A stretch of DNA of 64,000 nt from Halomonas sp. HL-48 (GTDB lineage Bacteria > Pseudomonadota > Gammaproteobacteria > Pseudomonadales > Halomonadaceae). A model generated the notes under the pieces. It ran no database searches. It saw only the letters and a list, made by a program, of their open reading frames with translations, and had not been told where the DNA came from. Location: positions 1 to 64,000 of the forward strand of contig NZ_LJZS01000003.1 of the NCBI RefSeq assembly GCF_001314875.1. Reading direction: 5' to 3'. Shown in pieces: positions 60,401 to 62,779 of the stretch (positions are counted from its first letter, which is position 1; every line of letters begins with the position of its first letter). The position numbers and the translations under genes are program-made.

Positions 60401-62779
60401 GGTTCGGCGGCGGATACGCTCGAAGGCGGATTGGGTAACGATGTGTTAATCGGCGACCAGGGCGACGTGCACTTCGCAAGCGTCAACGTCTTTGATGACC
60501 TGGATAGCATTAGTGTGCGTGACGAAGGCCACGATGGCGACGACACGCTGGCTGGCGGCCAGGGTGACGAAGTGCTGCTGGGCGGTGGCGGCAGTGATCT
60601 ACTTCATGGTGGCACTGAGACTACCAATGCAAATAGTGGCAACGATAGGCTGGTGGGCGATTATGCTGAGTTGCACTTCACCGATGGCGACCTTCACGCT
60701 ATTGAGTCACTGCCGATCACAGCCGGTGCGGATGATGAACTGCACGGTGGCGATGGTGAAAATCTGCTCATAGGGGGGGAAGGCGACGACCAACTTGTCA
60801 CCGGGCCAAGTGCCACCCGCTCGACGGTGTTGGGTGATCACGGTGCACTGCGTTGGAATGCCGATGGCGTGCTGATCCAAGCAAACAGTATCGCAACTGA
60901 TATCGGCGGTGATGACAATGTCAAAGCCAATGCTGGCGATGTGACTTGGATCGGCGGTGTCGGCAATGACGAGTTGACGATTCAGGACGCCGCGCAGTCC
61001 AGCACCCACGAACTGTTCGGCGACAACGTCGACCTTGGCTGGACAGATGAAGGTGTGCTGACCCGTGCGGCCAGCACAGCACCGAATATCGGCGGTGACG
61101 ATAACGTTACGGTCAATGCGGGTCTGACTCGGTCGATACTTGGTGGCGGGGAGGATACGCTGCGTGGCGGTGATCAGGACAGTGTCATTCTAGGGGATAT
61201 CGGGCGCCTTGAGTGGCGTGATGACGGTACTCAACAGCGTATGCTTTCTGAACAATCTGAGATTGGTGCTGCGGATACCATCATTGTCGGTAACGGCAAT
61301 AATCAAATCATCGCAGGCGATGGTGATGACCGCATTGCCAGCGGCAATGGACGAGATTTGCTGGTTGGCGATCATGGCGAGGCACTCTTCGATACTAACA
61401 ATCGAATCGTGAGCCTAGCGTCGCATTCCTTCGCAACGGGTGGTGATGACACCATTGATGGCGGCAGGGGAGACGATTGGGTGATCGGCGGTTATGGCAG
61501 TGATGCCATTACCCTGCCCGGTGGTGACAATACTGTGCTTGGCGACAATGGGCGTATCGAGTCGCTAGCCGGGGTTCGTTCACTGGTCGAAAGCCTTGAT
61601 TCTTCAGCATCCACTGGCGCGGGTGATGTCATCGTCACTGGCATGGGCGACGATCAGGTGATTGCCGGTATGGGTGGTGATGAAGTCCGAAATTCCGGCG
61701 GCGAATCTATTGCCATCGGCGATGACGGGCGTATCGAAAGCAACCCCGATGGCCGCTATATCATGGCCGAGACCGGTAACCCTGCCTATGGTGCCGCCGA
61801 TCGACTGATCGGCGGTAGCGACCGCGACATCATGTTCGGTGGTGCCAGTGGTGACCGGCTTGAAGGTAATGCTGGCGAGGACATCTTGTTCGGCGACTTT
61901 GGTCGCGTTACTCGTGAACCAGCCCTACTCACGGTAGAGGCGACCAGCCTCTTCGAAGGGGGAGACGACGAGATCTACACCGGCCCGGACGGCGATATTG
62001 CCATCGGTGGGGCTGGCGGCGATGGCTTCTCCGCAACGTTTGAAGAAGATTCTGTTGTCGGTGACTACGGCCGCTTTCGTATTGAGCTTTCCGGCTCGAA
62101 CGAAACTGAACAGGTCGTTTCGTTGGTCACGCTGGCGCAGGGCCGTCTCGACCTGCTGCGTTCCTCGCAACAGGATTTGTACACCAATGACGGCGTTATT
62201 GAGAGCGAAGTCAGTGATGCTGAGGATGACAGTCGGGCCTGGCTGCTGCTTGGTGATGGAGAAACCGCTGGCATGAGCTTGCGCAGCGTCGATGTTGAGA
62301 ATGCGACGGTTAATAATGCCGCCATCGAACGCATGGAGCGTTTGATCAGCGAGTGGCAGCAGCGTGAAGGCAGTTCATTGCGTGGCAGTATTGCCTCGCA
62401 GGTAGCTGCAAATGTTTCCAGCGGTGGCGAGGCTGAAAGCATGCTTCAGCAGAGTCCACCGGCGTCTGGTGAGATTGAAGCACAGTCGGCTGAGAACGCC
62501 GCAGCAGTGAGGGGTGATGAAGCCACTCAGGTTGAAGACAACCGCGACGAGCTGACCGAAGAAGCTAAGACTCAGGCGGAACTCATCAATCAAAGCGGGT
62601 TGGAAATCCCCGACGAACTGCTGACCGCTCTAACCGCCACCACGGGCTGGGCGATCGCCAAGGCAGGCGCTCCAATTCCATCGCACGATGCGGCGCGACT
62701 CAATGCATTGCGTCGTGAATGCGCGGCCCGCGATTGGCAGCGACTGAGTAAAGGTGAAGATGATGAGGAGACAGCATGA
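36443..62779 (+). CDS. Giant LEPR-XLL / RTX / beta-helix surface protein (8778 residues)
   Basis: One uninterrupted 26.3-kb frame. AGGAG lies 7 nt before the ATG. The order is as follows. Residues 1-36 are a basic tail with 11 Arg/Lys. LEPRMLLSADP (residues 41-51) is the LEPR-XLL motif. RTX-like repeats lie at about 270-325 and 475-555. From about 1380 to 4550 are dozens of Gly/Ala-rich beta-helix modules (pattern AGAGxVGxAGxVxVN...VxAGxDVxVxA). A helical insert is at about 5633-5950, and cadherin/Calx-beta-like acidic domains at about 7135-7550. From about 7830 are RTX motifs and a ten-fold repeat of about 60 residues, and then a 200-residue non-repetitive tail. Asp/Glu are very abundant, and I found only one cysteine (8760). 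No Sec signal is present. It is presumably an exported, calcium-binding adhesin or surface-layer filament; that role is inference. Confidence 0.93.
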   Translation: MSRSFRPLRKPLSKLIARLSRRNRQPVRAMAERSAFLFEGLEPRMLLSADPISVTAGSAADMEVRVVEQDNEKMVQVVDRNGESEDGSDQVMGEEKLDDLKDLNDSEGDIQIEGSDDDDTLSFADSVLEDANDLLITFDAGDGNDTLDTTNSEGLFVDFIGGEDEDYQDRVVGDDTSGSLWTIDGEGTGHNGDANDKGNVTFSETEAVDASAGNSQGLHSDIDENSLDVWQANDEENVAIANVTLEGIDKLFGSDSSTLSYEEYTEGATVDLDAGEASGFSSISGFRDLIGSDGDDVLVGNNNDNRIDGGKGSNLLISVGGEDEFTSHDDADDSYLIDRENVDITLKDRDPEDSSAGARIDVGDDAIEYDAHPTEIILGGTGSNQTLDASGYSLGGVTFQLRGEGVDAIGSEKDDLFVLSAGDGHGGTIEGNGDGDEGDMIQLEANVDMTLDDEGLVVGEANDPAYTFKDDIELATLIGGDGNNTLDAQEFSGDARLEGRGGNDTLLGGSGNDLLDGGAGNDSLEGNDGDDVLFGNAGDNDLTGGDGDDTVMGITDGWADLDNGRLKYTDQLEEQTLSWDGDAEETVEFHFDEEVSEIDLTANAEALEMQRAIESIDGVGEGNVQVSRSFTEDDNGHHESVDWTVRFVGKFAEEESDLALLGVAAAGAGAQADSFRQVKEDNRQKRRIGTDTLRDNFSDAVLQSDGGDVVLDASDFENSAYLEGGGGQDTLIGGQGENEINAIGGDNTLIAGAGENTITGGTGEDALRLDLADDISDVTLDGETFTLTDTSDKDTISNYEGIDSLAILVDESSDRDVEVDASGYTGTDSSTALADVMSAEDFETVFSAEDSGQTIDDDSSELQGALSLDVTLSDGGTSTVALDSARTLGDLVDIFDAIEGIESRIDRAEGRWIVEDTTSGDGNLSVDLPSGSAVKTLADALGMSINDANDTWQSDALQASGVDMQMLGSGTYTLTGTDDDDHFELSGAANHDISGGKGSDTLIVAHDGDMTLGDGELAFNPDPDEDNPVTTYSGINIADLSLSDTADGATLDAENFGGESLRLGISSKGELIGSDVAATDFDIDITDLSADAVDVTVNNDQSQVTSMDSSSNDEKVNDLSAFDAVNTVGEDADLIYAWSDDVTLDATETGLDQDITLKATGTLTLDGAELGTDGSDVGITLDAYGVQVLDSNIETAGGDFTAKASEILIGEGSVINAGDGDIDLHAQPTGFLNGTPANGFVDVGYFDLSVDIGEAELSARDITIDARVIDPDRSLYKLDTGNAIIDGGANSTLDFMEGLSLFGSISTLIADTSINIGSDAVLDAERDIDIDGEIELSAKVSPDKAIVIGVSVSTLIARSNIDISGTLEAGDWDDPSSAPGDITIHSSVDSTQSVSAAPDGKGGFAGSAAVSVLITESRAMVRDSASLQAAGDVEVDAQTVDRNNTAAKSASKKGKVGIAAAINVENGTTEAQLAGDVDAYGDVIVNAETRKESISGSYFSYIPKTSNGVSATAGTAPIGPSGLVEGLEKSKDKAVSKVKEAPFAPIKDKIGEWAGQLSEKLKIDQLGKKLSSGKNGESVDLAAAVAVSVDINDADARLGSDGNTRTSIDAQGDIQVDAVSSHRPSVNASGSAAKDDSAGKSKSSNPVSSKTTSSLLNGRDTSASANGDTKDKAEDSDDDDKPDEDAKVAVSGAVSVGYLDNHAHADVMGNVDMNADEAISVNAESLNEVDLGSVFGANLYSSIKEFFEDDEENVDHLSADGKASLDDGETVLVDKDHSAGGEAGNVYKFSGDDSPNIELSNEDFDNKGRWEKLGTPLEQQIPDLISTISGYLTSNFGLNSSFDSWTQATASGKKLAIAGAANVFLLNQDSDARVRDGATVNLGDDADVNVDEIDPLDGQDVSVTSRSANDLFTAVGNLQLPGIGGAGEFSKKWKDALIQEPGLGSTSDGSAIGAALTANVLGSHSSANIESGVDLVANSLDVTADNGSLALGIGASGGKAEKVGFNASAVANVVQNETYATLGNDVSMHIGDGSVGDDSDNPALRVNANDDSYLINLVGGIAKGGSVGIGASVGITVLERDTHATVGFLSDDQNGSLGSLTIDGDLEVTSNNGGVVVDLAIAGAGAGGKSSQSASGGGSDSGAVPNNQANSDQATGDLQGKLGQSGGGGGQSKSGVGLAGSVIVHIGNDNTSATVRGFDAIDVEGATSVAANDDTHLGVLAGGGALSQGSSSSSVAVAGAAAIVVQEGATEAIVDNVAAFNTKGLGINAERSGWSVVSAAAIAISTSQKGTGVSGSASSLVSLRSVNARLLTIDEGTLGELNINARDAANSILVAGAVSAGGQAGVGGAATVSYIEHDIKATVDSLGSDWGEGEDPDIRVDELQVAADSDSLVVSLVGSAGVSYGSSGAGLAGTVGVNIVANETEARVDDAYLALTDDAGDVSVAANDQASIWALSGALGAGGSVGLGAGISLNSIGQPWSSERGHNTEALVQNSRLEGAGNTSVSATSTGLINAIAIGVGASEKVAGAGSVAANLIDKELKAHTVNTRLENVGGNVGVIANDRTQLISLAGAAAGAGEVAIAGSVGVNFVTNNQVARIDGGVIDAGGDVLVDSASDTVLVSVAFGGAAASTVGLAGAITVNTIAGQTLADVTGGAQINSGEDITVQSEDNSRVVVVALGAAGAGTVAGGVSASTTQLDNAILSRVDNADLSASGDITVQAGLADDDERGEFDLASAGVDVDLASYGTSEDSDDAEKDEEGDAGLAARDTDDIDMSAGVINISFAGAGGGTAAGAGAVGLNWLRNSVRAEVSGGSKIIAGNDISVEANDKSALLNFAFGIAGGGTVAGGAAISFNYIGGDPSNPSRSLQSEQDDTDTSQDLFMADSEAEDQVDFTIGEVAAVVDGSTLDAGNDVVVDAQAESMLINFTAGGSAGGTVALSGSIGINFIKHQVNAEISGGADVEGQSIKVIAGLAPISINVAGAASGAGTVGLAGASATTDYNSSIKAQVLGDDTILTALDGDIVVDAKLLEVTDGTYGGLKSENIKQADVNNIDDEEEVPDKEEGDPDADEKTPGAALDNDDVDADPDEVPSPTDAGDQIFTAAISGAASGVGSVAGSLSLNWMRSTAEAVVEGAELKAENGDVRVRAEDNMGMNAFTVAAGASAVFSAAGYMSYNYIGGNPGSSGPNATNRLSARVEDSASIIAETIGVEASSDSSISAYTVGASVSKYASVVGSTTLNFTRKDVNAQVSDSFLRATDGDIDIHAEDTSSIISASAQISIAVFGGSVGVTVALNDIANTIEASSTNSQLIADAGSVIIDADSSSINLNVVAGASYGTFFSGTGDAATALINNEVSAFAEGRSDFAKDQEADIQADEHVVIHADSSDQNFVVTGTVSAGLVAAGAAVGVDLMGTQTNAWAGDHDGDGVGGGIRIHAAGNGSYDFIDGWGDDEYTTEASAGVAIMATSRARFTNYTSAVGGGGIGLAANLTTDGVSGSTRALIGDAHISSDKDVILRALHVGEGDSGGGSVAVGALSALAAVDTSLLSHTTSASVLGSGTDEDPDIDAAREFDVKAESDVTMITTVTGVSAGLKGVGGSASAIDISLSTNTLIQSAVIKAGDISIQAANTSDLRFIVGTGVGGGVAAGASLAVGLLNPVTTTDVLGSQLTASGDISINADQHTITRITAATGSVGAGALAGTISVMTSSAEASAYVGNFVNENNDVIASRLDAEGDVDVTALTHTEMNPWDNPGENFIGSAAAGIAGAGASVDVMVLRETSHATVGDDTTVTAGGDINVEADIERDITSYVMAFALSGAGFSGSVSVVSLGKGLRESSREEFQDVGEVLEGSFGNSSDYKMSNDVDPDEVDEDDEELDNPNAGAQDTRDSSNDALMDMEVAPTTPEGQEDQTIGDAAATVGRDVSLVADGNVTIDADDNLDTDIVTGAGAASLVASVGLSISVLDNTTAVTATAGSDSTISGNDVSVTSDFTGNIEQGAYGGTASLGVSVAGQNATLLDDTRQLSYLDDGVAVTNTDSLTVTAHADRNYFQEVAGGAIGKIAAGVSIGIVELSGGTEAYLGNDVQVGDEGNRVDHVSIDATSLDAIDLSVTAVAAGIVGASGNLSQVNLNNDFHAWIGAGGNVEAGNVNIDAHATPIIVSETLGVDAGGVTVGVSETDVNMNTDIIARLGEPGENAAGLVLTVDTLDIDAELKRPDGGADNVRAKATGATGSLAGGNSTLIQVDDLTSVAAEIGGGAYVSAIGAVSVAARQETRVDMESNSYAGGLAAVGAAINRFTQNTSTNTLVGEEAEVISGSDINLVATTDQASFLDSVAGTGGAVAGAGVEVTVDVGSEVYATVGDNAIMSAEDDLRLLADQTIDTDGRMRATSGGLIAGTGGAGDYQINLTTHAGVGQAASIDTSELDIDAAGRVIKNEVTSSGDNNNRGEVGGVVAGGGSSVDIGLDLDTQGYISDDALVDVHDTSGSGDLDIHAFNELDVRDQTDLVSGGLGAGGGITTDIDATDLVANVSVGDGADLDIAGDTRLAGNTEANLNAVMYMDTYGAVTVGVARANVDITPENSIDVDGADITGQGEIWLLAGRNSFFERDQYRLAATIDTFAGSAIPVDDVDSTINMSRHNRIDIGAGANMRGGADINLHADDFDQTPMEARAKAVNWVSAAIGAIDSALGGGSGLENTGGSADSEAIGTVNVKGDLETGINRNQSLVTTLADGVNLDDLEGKGDLEDLIVAEEGLDDIDFNLSTGSGNSGLFSELDEAEDQLEKYQGIGSEDLIAYYETEVDRIKATLLDEGLAEEANGSIVATNVDVLQIDLEDIDAIAGRIDVRSDQLGGDGRMYAPSDVEVAVINKVPAELIVNDINVPNSNGGLYVNGSLATDNATVEDIAPASDITGPKFDDLINPEDYASPEIVVANTFDTSLGNALASEVRDILGKDDNYSLYIESERDTVATSISIKGNVYGPRADFTSVSGKDFIVEQGASLSVASQTITAQESVIVNDVSRFFVGGGPEDDVLNNSGDGTAKADAEDLFNDLNDGTAGGDPYLKADTIDISAEVINVNGLIESGVDSYELTVGEEDVDQIQSYNDDGSVLLENASTQDANVYYNAETDRIEVEEIVINGGSVALDGRVINTGRGKIDVMGGYGEVDIDNQTNYDLDLASLDVTNTGTGALSITDKNQTLDITRNTDSDSFTLERYEGDDLVESDSNISQAQLLADNDLFFSPEDGMRYAFELAEVTEERSIRTYYTNQWVGDISITADPDADFELNTQPVSTDLLPADSAEVGYIYQDEGEDARYVYDSVADEQPKAGEEMEFGSTPKDGNTEGAVKLPNTDDEGGDEWWLEGKSGLESSTWYGEKTYYQDFYRTEVNRTLHTHDIAADRDIDIDFFGKDAGSINVESGGDVLLSGDLQNDTGNTSVQADGDIRMAADNDDGIVAGDSVDLSAGNGIGEVLNRGDDDEAPSFAPVFVNTDGGKFDAESDQGDIVVEATQGGLAVGNVTASRGDVSIRAQSGDITATDDDNLIRGKKLWLTAEQGSIGQVNEDGQPTSTLNIDTSYRSADAGNERESLRAIETLTADAQGDVVIEEVDGDLRVNEILSETGSVDITIDASLIDANDASVTDNRTYQELKDGVWAEMALTDEGRVDDAVENLENRKLGEYERYWELRQGSADEEIGNISSDTDYGLREVDGRYVLVDISEDEDGNIVDGGVKSLEPSDHDDAEHRFYYGEAESDYFTLDDRNDLLVGDDVSLGALDEAVDDAESDQERAAARQFRDEMQRLLDVETDENERDPGFVINRDDLEAYSGDSLTYRRVADHDPDVDLSLSKEEEEGYRASLEQQFIDNRGLEKGSDELSSAVDDAIQTLNDDRQERYEQLHDEYGGITDYYAGDLKDRIDNGDIDPLVSADQEQALRDQFKVWSEDELLSLIGEGLFKETSSTQVDIEDPNIDAEGDITINAKEGDVGSEGEYTEVDLTGGLDSLTDDERVTLSAAERNDVTHIEGGLLDIEASFTDIEETDGGYSLSLQRTGGSDDWSDINFESGDRLYVNGDTLNFTANGIYYTYEERNGDTLELTTNADEVIAENGREIDVGNVMLDPSDEANADKSISHIVIDEREDVDVEQGQSTAKVDVRADGSLYLGSENSLRLARLEAGDDIRIKVRGSLSAVDDAMVIGGNTILEAAEGSIGAESARLGLNLQDGATITARAREDVWLSTTGDANIASLYSERGNVDLVAEGNIVDGLSHDFLKIQATNIVLDAGGRIGDIGDDVDGGDAIELETTGGAVTATAQGETHINAINGDLNVDRIDAEGQDVQLQSLFSILDAKDDPTNLDANILAKDLTLLADTAGLGQVDNDLEINTSGRLDVDAFDSVYLTELSDMLDLGQIRAGFDESEDASALAFVTVVSGGIRNALNDDKQRNLLTSDVHLIAQNDIGERENVITSQIGQLQGRSSLGNVYLDNTGEMNVSESGLTAGGEIELTTNSPLVVDSDITSGDPDDDDASNTDNGNIVLTANENPDDPEDNGDTVTFTDGVSVTADSDLIIEAADGVIVDDHDVSLEAGNDIRMEIELASSVGDESDLDDVIAESTLRGSLTAGNDVTIQMSDKRNDFVVRDGTQIKANVISLDAGAGNDDVDISGSLKADDIDIHLGSGNDSLGVTGTLDAEMIKATGNAGDDDLIFAPSGGDQLLGKMNVEGNAGEDYIEIVELNNRDERLMIDGGADTDKVRIVTRDQAGTGANGNYRISVSDSGAVNNGVDELLIEGRGYNDVSSGNLDDLFLIRQDFIARMGGNAESGVEGEDVERIDYDDSLNGRVRINGHAGDDAFIVDDTSTLMTLDGGEGDDRFQVGQVFAEDPNDSNSLEDGVYQNSGVREGDEISTTETTQGFLSTGNRESMVIYGGEGQDEFTVYSNKGLLRMEGEAGNDDFVIRAFVIEDDIEVRGGDDDDNVEYNINAPVDIDGGSGYNTLTVLGTEEEDNFVITEDGVFGAGLNIGYDSIQKVNVDALEGDDTFYVLSTAFDVTTELVGGLGSDSFLLGGDVTGRVVAADAEGRSSLITHGIDSNDEDYDDLLVDGTSVSVADGSSGAVSIDQEGGTRLLEGDGPDNYLVDLALGDDMDIADGAMVSLTVSAALSSSQDRTRARDGNDPETVNIATSKDGDYRRAQTIDFTFDEKTGWTGEQEVFVDAPADGVVEGTRDVTLSHMANVTMPEGETSPEELAEIENQPIANAMITVYDSDQGDLFLDHEGDNLTVIEGDGENEQTDSFDFRLTTPPEDGETITVDLDFDDEQLEVSDDILTFDRDDWDTLRTVDVSAINDNDAENRLDTRIEFDISSDQEDSVYADSQPGTVRVSAYDNDSAGVVVEETGDGTQVGADGSADDYTLRLTQAPEDDVAIDLNSDGFSDFDLDADRINLRTVAEGNWNASVLAAEEAGARLKLDGDVNWDDLGVRVGMQLSLDGVDDRVKVNNLSDEGSELHLTADHGDLDADSVTLTQVATPSVTFTEDNWADKYSVAVAFDPDYVAAAGSENDKVFSPQPHVLDRIQGPLILEGGTSDTDRSLEDAVMLPYEDPGEPGEERVAEVSGDLEMTDTDEIILSADASESDLQGKLAAERISGLGMGEGTLTQDDGVGGEIKVPRGVEYHGFETLELRLGSGNDNVEVDAQPIDFSGDIELLASEDGDSTILDRKDGSSWYEDGFRRGDAIRVDGERHIIEDFTQDDSGLRLAMPLDELALSDGEATILREMPLTAVHGGGNRFDDGKRGGDTITVKGGYEGQMPLTIFGDTARNGGPYRASGDGVTEYAQRFTEYGDNTLDASEAIGGVVLVGGQGDDELVGGTGNDQLFGGGGDDRLDASAGGNNHLYGDGSLDIAMDSRIDETDQVLNLHDATGDVEEPTGDRLETGNDRLIGGNGNDILLGDHGEILVAEREGVDGQRLMNSQRVIAVRSTDPESLGENHLSVTDGRNILIGGSAADTLEGGLGNDVLIGDQGDVHFASVNVFDDLDSISVRDEGHDGDDTLAGGQGDEVLLGGGGSDLLHGGTETTNANSGNDRLVGDYAELHFTDGDLHAIESLPITAGADDELHGGDGENLLIGGEGDDQLVTGPSATRSTVLGDHGALRWNADGVLIQANSIATDIGGDDNVKANAGDVTWIGGVGNDELTIQDAAQSSTHELFGDNVDLGWTDEGVLTRAASTAPNIGGDDNVTVNAGLTRSILGGGEDTLRGGDQDSVILGDIGRLEWRDDGTQQRMLSEQSEIGAADTIIVGNGNNQIIAGDGDDRIASGNGRDLLVGDHGEALFDTNNRIVSLASHSFATGGDDTIDGGRGDDWVIGGYGSDAITLPGGDNTVLGDNGRIESLAGVRSLVESLDSSASTGAGDVIVTGMGDDQVIAGMGGDEVRNSGGESIAIGDDGRIESNPDGRYIMAETGNPAYGAADRLIGGSDRDIMFGGASGDRLEGNAGEDILFGDFGRVTREPALLTVEATSLFEGGDDEIYTGPDGDIAIGGAGGDGFSATFEEDSVVGDYGRFRIELSGSNETEQVVSLVTLAQGRLDLLRSSQQDLYTNDGVIESEVSDAEDDSRAWLLLGDGETAGMSLRSVDVENATVNNAAIERMERLISEWQQREGSSLRGSIASQVAANVSSGGEAESMLQQSPPASGEIEAQSAENAAAVRGDEATQVEDNRDELTEEAKTQAELINQSGLEIPDELLTALTATTGWAIAKAGAPIPSHDAARLNALRRECAARDWQRLSKGEDDEETA
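36563..36583 (+). other. LEPR-XLL motif of the giant protein
   Basis: Encodes LEPRMLL at residues 41-47, preceded by FLFEG and followed by SADP. The motif marks the N-terminal region of a class of very large bacterial surface proteins. It sits just after the Arg/Lys-rich segment. Confidence 0.9.
37864..38103 (+). repeat. N-terminal RTX calcium-binding block of the giant protein
   Basis: Nine-residue glycine/aspartate repeats: GGNDTLLGGSGNDLLDGGAG continues into NDSLEGNDGDDVLFGNAGDN and GGDGDDTVMG (about residues 475-554). These are canonical GGxGxDxLx parallel beta-roll repeats, expected to fold on calcium binding outside the cell. Confidence 0.9.
40523..50140 (+). repeat. Gly/Ala-rich beta-helix module array of the giant protein
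   Basis: About 3200 residues built from recurring modules of roughly 70-110 residues. Each pairs a hydrophobic Gly/Ala turn (for example VALGAAGAGTVAGGVSAS, FGGAAASTVGLAGAITVN, GAASGAGTVGLAGASATT) with a strand pair such as GGDVLVDSASDTVLVSV. The modules are diverged, not identical, so expansion was old. The pattern fits a long right-handed beta-helix like filamentous haemagglutinin passengers. Boundaries are approximate. Confidence 0.8.
53340..54290 (+). other. Charged helical insert domain inside the beta-helical giant protein
   Basis: About 320 residues with no beta-repeat signature and strong helical character: NRTYQELKDGVWAEMALTDE, LENRKLGEYERYWELRQGSA, ERAAARQFRDEMQRLLDVET, DDRQERYEQLHDEYGGITDY and DQFKVWSEDELLSLIGEGLF. 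It interrupts beta-helix sequence that resumes as DIEDPNIDAEGDITINAKEG. It may project from the shaft as a separate functional or coiled-coil domain. Confidence 0.75.
57840..59065 (+). other. Calx-beta / cadherin-like domains of the giant protein
   Basis: Two or three domains resembling Calx-beta folds: LTVIEGDGENEQTDSFDFRL with ETITVDLDFDDEQLEVSDDI and FDRDDWDTLRTVDVSAINDN, then GVVVEETGDGTQVGADGSAD with APEDDVAIDLNSDG and VTFTEDNWADKYSVAVAF. The conserved FxxxxW...V.V.A.ND closing strand is visible in the repeats. Such domains bind calcium and commonly stiffen adhesin stalks. Confidence 0.7.
60256..62070 (+). repeat. Ten-fold repeat of about 60 residues, each ending GDxG, in the C-terminal RTX region
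   Basis: Successive units end in GDQG, GDYA, GDHG, GDNV, GDIG, GDHG, GDNG, GDDG, GDFG and GDYG at intervals of about 55-79 residues. Most then begin with a strand such as ALRWNADGVLIQANSIA, DLGWTDEGVLTRAAS or RLEWRDDGTQQRMLS, followed by GGDDxIxxGxGxDxxIGGxGxD. Each unit therefore joins a short non-RTX beta-hairpin to about two RTX turns. Confidence 0.85.

Noticed and set aside
36443..62779. Two-partner secretion (FhaB-like) or autotransporter substrate
   Set aside because: The beta-helix modules resemble such passengers, but there is no Sec signal, no TPS domain, no TpsB partner and no C-terminal barrel. RTX blocks and TolC/HlyD neighbours fit type I-like export better.
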